Positions 5,446 through 7,548 of a stretch of DNA of 7,548 nt are shown here, one piece after another (position 1 is the stretch's first letter; the number at the start of each line of letters is the position of its first letter). The DNA is from Candidatus Fermentibacterota bacterium (GTDB taxonomy: Bacteria > Fermentibacterota > Fermentibacteria > Fermentibacterales > Fermentibacteraceae): positions 1 to 7,548 of the forward strand of contig JAAYTY010000093.1 in the NCBI GenBank assembly GCA_012523605.1, in the 5' to 3' direction. The translations under genes and the position numbers were made by a program. The notes under the pieces were generated by a model. The model did not search any database, was not told the DNA's origin, and worked only from the letters and a program-made list of their open reading frames with translations.

Positions 5446-7548
5446 CTAGTCGCGGGCCAGGCTGTCGGCCAGGGTCAGGGCCGTGCGCGCGGCCTCCCGG
5501 TCGCCCGAGCCCGGCGCCGCCCTGCCCCACGCCCTGAGAGCTGCAACGCTCGAAGGTTCCATGTCGAGAGCCTGCGCGGCGTGTTCCAGAGCGGGCCCGT
5601 ACATTCCCAGAGATGTCTCCATCGAGGACAGGTCAGCCAGAAGGGTCGCATCCGCGAGGCCGGTCGCATACGCCGCGTTTACCAGCATCCAGGCTTCCTC
5701 GGGCCTTCCCCTCTCCAGCATCACCGCCGCCCCCTGGTGCAGTGACGCCGCGAGCCGCCTTCCCGCCTGCAGGAAGCCGGGGCAACGCTCGAAGGCCCGG
5801 GACAAAAGCTCCGCCTCCTTCGACAGCAGGAGGCTGTCGCGGGCGCACTCGGCCTCCTGGAAGAGTCCCACAGCCTCCCAGGCGGCGATGAAGCCCTCGC
5901 CGTAGAGGCTCTCTGCGCCTGCCGGCGGGCTCCTCAGGTCGAGAATGCGCGAGATGTTAGGCGCCACGGTCGAGGGCCCGAAGACGGCCCTCGGAGCCGA
6001 GGTCTCCAGGAGAGGATCGTCGTCGGTCACCACCGGCGCTCCACGGGCGTAGCCGGCGAGCTCCGCCGGCCCCATGGCATACAGGGCCAGAAACAACCGG
6101 GGTTCTTCGAGGCCGAAGGGCGCCAGATCGGCCGCCACGTCAGGATCGGCCAGATGGCTCGCGACCAAGAGAGGCTCGATCGGGAGGCCCTTCCTTCCCA
6201 CGAGCATCGCGTCGCGCCCCAGCAGCCAAAGCGTGGCCTCGGGAAAGACGTCCATGAAGGTCGCGACAACCATCCTGCAGTCCGCGTCGGACATCTGGTA
6301 CAGTGGCAGCCACTGGCTCATCACGCCGCCGCTGGAAAGCCTTTCCCATGCCAGCCTGTAGTATTCCCTGGTGTACAGGTTCACCACTCCTGACAGGGCC
6401 GGGTGCATGGGCTCCTCGGTTATCACGTCATAGACGGCGGTTGTCCCGGCGAGATGGTTTCTGCCGTCCTCGATCACCAGCCGGGACGAGCCGAAGGAGA
6501 TCACGCCGTGGTTATGCGCCTCGAAGGGTCCGGATGCCTCGATCACGGCGGGGTTGATCTCCACGCAGTCCAGCCGCTCGACCGAGGGGAAGACCGATGC
6601 AGTCCCTGCCGTTATTCCGGTTCCGAAGCAGATAACGCACACCGAGCGCGGCGAAGAATGGACGAGCAGGGGGAAGTATGCCATAAGGCGGTTCTTCAGA
6701 CAGCCCTCCGGGGTGGTGGTCGATGCCTGGCTGCCACCCACGTTCAGGAGGAGGGCGGAGGGCATGTCCCTGCTCTGTAGGACCGTGACATCTCCGCCGG
6801 GGGATTCGGCATGTCCGAGAAGCCGGAAACCCGGTGGCACTTCGATGCCCGGCCCCCCGGCGGCTGTCATGGCAAATCCCGCCGCCGCAATTGCGGCTGC
6901 CGCTGAGGCCCTCCTGCGCGATCCGCGCGGGGAGCTCACGGCGAGCGCGGAGGCCGCGGGGAGGCCCGAGGCGGCGAAGGACCACCGTAGCCCCGTCGCA
7001 GGGAGCAGTATGAAGGCGGCCAGAAGCGAGCCCGCGACTGCGCCGGCGGTATTGGCGGCGGAATACCTCCCGATCCCGGACGCCGAGTCCCGCGGTTCGG
7101 GCGAATACAGGGAGGACATGAGAGGGAAGGCGGCGCCCGACGCGAACCCGGCTGGAAGCACGACGAGGAACGCTGGGATGTATCTCGCCGCCATGGCGGC
7201 CTCCAGGGATCCGGGAGCCCCCAGTGACTCGAGAAGCGGCAGTCCGACCCTCAGGAGAAGACCGGAAACAGGTATCCAGAGCGCAAGAAACGCGAGTGCT
7301 CCGGAAGCTGCCTTCTCGCGGTCTCCGGAGATCCGCGCCGCCGCGGCCGAGCCGGCCGCGATCCCGGACAGCACAGCGGCGAGCATTGCAGAGGCCGCAT
7401 ATCCGTTATTGAATACGCCTCTCACAAGCGACCTAGCCCACAGAACCTCCGAGGCGAGCATGGCCGTTCCGGTGAGGAACCCCGCGACAAGCCACCTGCG
7501 CCCGCCCTGTTCCTCCCCGCCGGTTCTCTTCCGGCGGACGGGACCGGC
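5446..7548 (-). CDS. Membrane-anchored spermidine synthase-like protein with TPR-like tail (N-terminus beyond the window)
   Basis: 700 residues are visible, ending at TAG 5448-5446. The frame is still open at base 7548 and no start codon lies upstream of the Met at 7461-7459; because the first membrane helix (WLVAGFLTGTAMLASEVLWA) begins before that Met, the true start is off the right edge. Counting from that Met: several hydrophobic helices to about residue 200, then a spermidine synthase-like Rossmann domain with the SAM-type glycine motif CFGTG (278-282), CVEINP (299-304), EDGRNHL (331-337), YDVITEEP (344-351) and NLYTREYY (361-368), and the family signature TDDDPLLETSAPR (479-491). The C-terminal 130 residues are helical with a TPR-like unit near 620-650. 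The catalytic Asp of true spermidine synthases appears replaced by Glu (E350), as is common in membrane-fused homologues, so polyamine synthesis is doubtful. It is convergent with the envelope protein gene, seven bases between stops. Confidence 0.9.
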   Translation of the reverse strand, partial: AGPVRRKRTGGEEQGGRRWLVAGFLTGTAMLASEVLWARSLVRGVFNNGYAASAMLAAVLSGIAAGSAAAARISGDREKAASGALAFLALWIPVSGLLLRVGLPLLESLGAPGSLEAAMAARYIPAFLVVLPAGFASGAAFPLMSSLYSPEPRDSASGIGRYSAANTAGAVAGSLLAAFILLPATGLRWSFAASGLPAASALAVSSPRGSRRRASAAAAIAAAGFAMTAAGGPGIEVPPGFRLLGHAESPGGDVTVLQSRDMPSALLLNVGGSQASTTTPEGCLKNRLMAYFPLLVHSSPRSVCVICFGTGITAGTASVFPSVERLDCVEINPAVIEASGPFEAHNHGVISFGSSRLVIEDGRNHLAGTTAVYDVITEEPMHPALSGVVNLYTREYYRLAWERLSSGGVMSQWLPLYQMSDADCRMVVATFMDVFPEATLWLLGRDAMLVGRKGLPIEPLLVASHLADPDVAADLAPFGLEEPRLFLALYAMGPAELAGYARGAPVVTDDDPLLETSAPRAVFGPSTVAPNISRILDLRSPPAGAESLYGEGFIAAWEAVGLFQEAECARDSLLLSKEAELLSRAFERCPGFLQAGRRLAASLHQGAAVMLERGRPEEAWMLVNAAYATGLADATLLADLSSMETSLGMYGPALEHAAQALDMEPSSVAALRAWGRAAPGSGDREAARTALTLADSLARD

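Overview
The window is GC-rich, densely packed bacterial DNA with GTG as well as ATG starts and short or overlapping junctions. It carries eight protein genes; no RNA gene, mobile element or CRISPR array was seen. A small protein with a signal-like N-terminus and a beta-strand-rich body ending in an aromatic residue suggests a cell with an outer membrane. A protein disulfide oxidoreductase next to thioredoxin reductase is a pairing best known from thermophiles and deep-branching anaerobes. No taxonomic marker is present, so the lineage stays open; an uncultured Gram-negative-type phylum is a guess.

Left part (1-861, + strand): the C-terminal part of a SufS/NifS-like PLP-dependent aminotransferase (cut by the left edge), then a short orphan protein of about 109 residues that is visibly a tandem duplication of a 50-residue unit. 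A small hairpin lies between them. On the opposite strand, 830-2452 encodes a 540-residue protein whose C-terminal third resembles the nucleoside phosphorylase fold (probably the DUF6909 family). Its 3' end overlaps that of the short gene by 32 bases.

Middle (2453-5438): a divergent intergenic region with a perfect 15-base palindrome precedes a compact four-gene thiol-redox cluster on the + strand: thioredoxin, NADPH thioredoxin reductase, a two-domain protein disulfide oxidoreductase, and a small probable envelope protein joined by a GTGA stop/start overlap. The first three form a plausible electron path: NADPH to TrxB, then to thioredoxin and/or the disulfide oxidoreductase. The role of the fourth gene is unknown.

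Right part (5446-7548, - strand): a membrane-anchored spermidine synthase-like protein with a C-terminal TPR-like tail. It converges on the redox operon with only 7 bases between stop codons, and its N-terminus lies beyond the right edge.

The most interesting points are the redox operon with its coupled envelope protein, the nucleoside-phosphorylase-like protein divergent from it, and the duplicated orphan protein. I see no clear evidence of a wholly new defence or mobile system.
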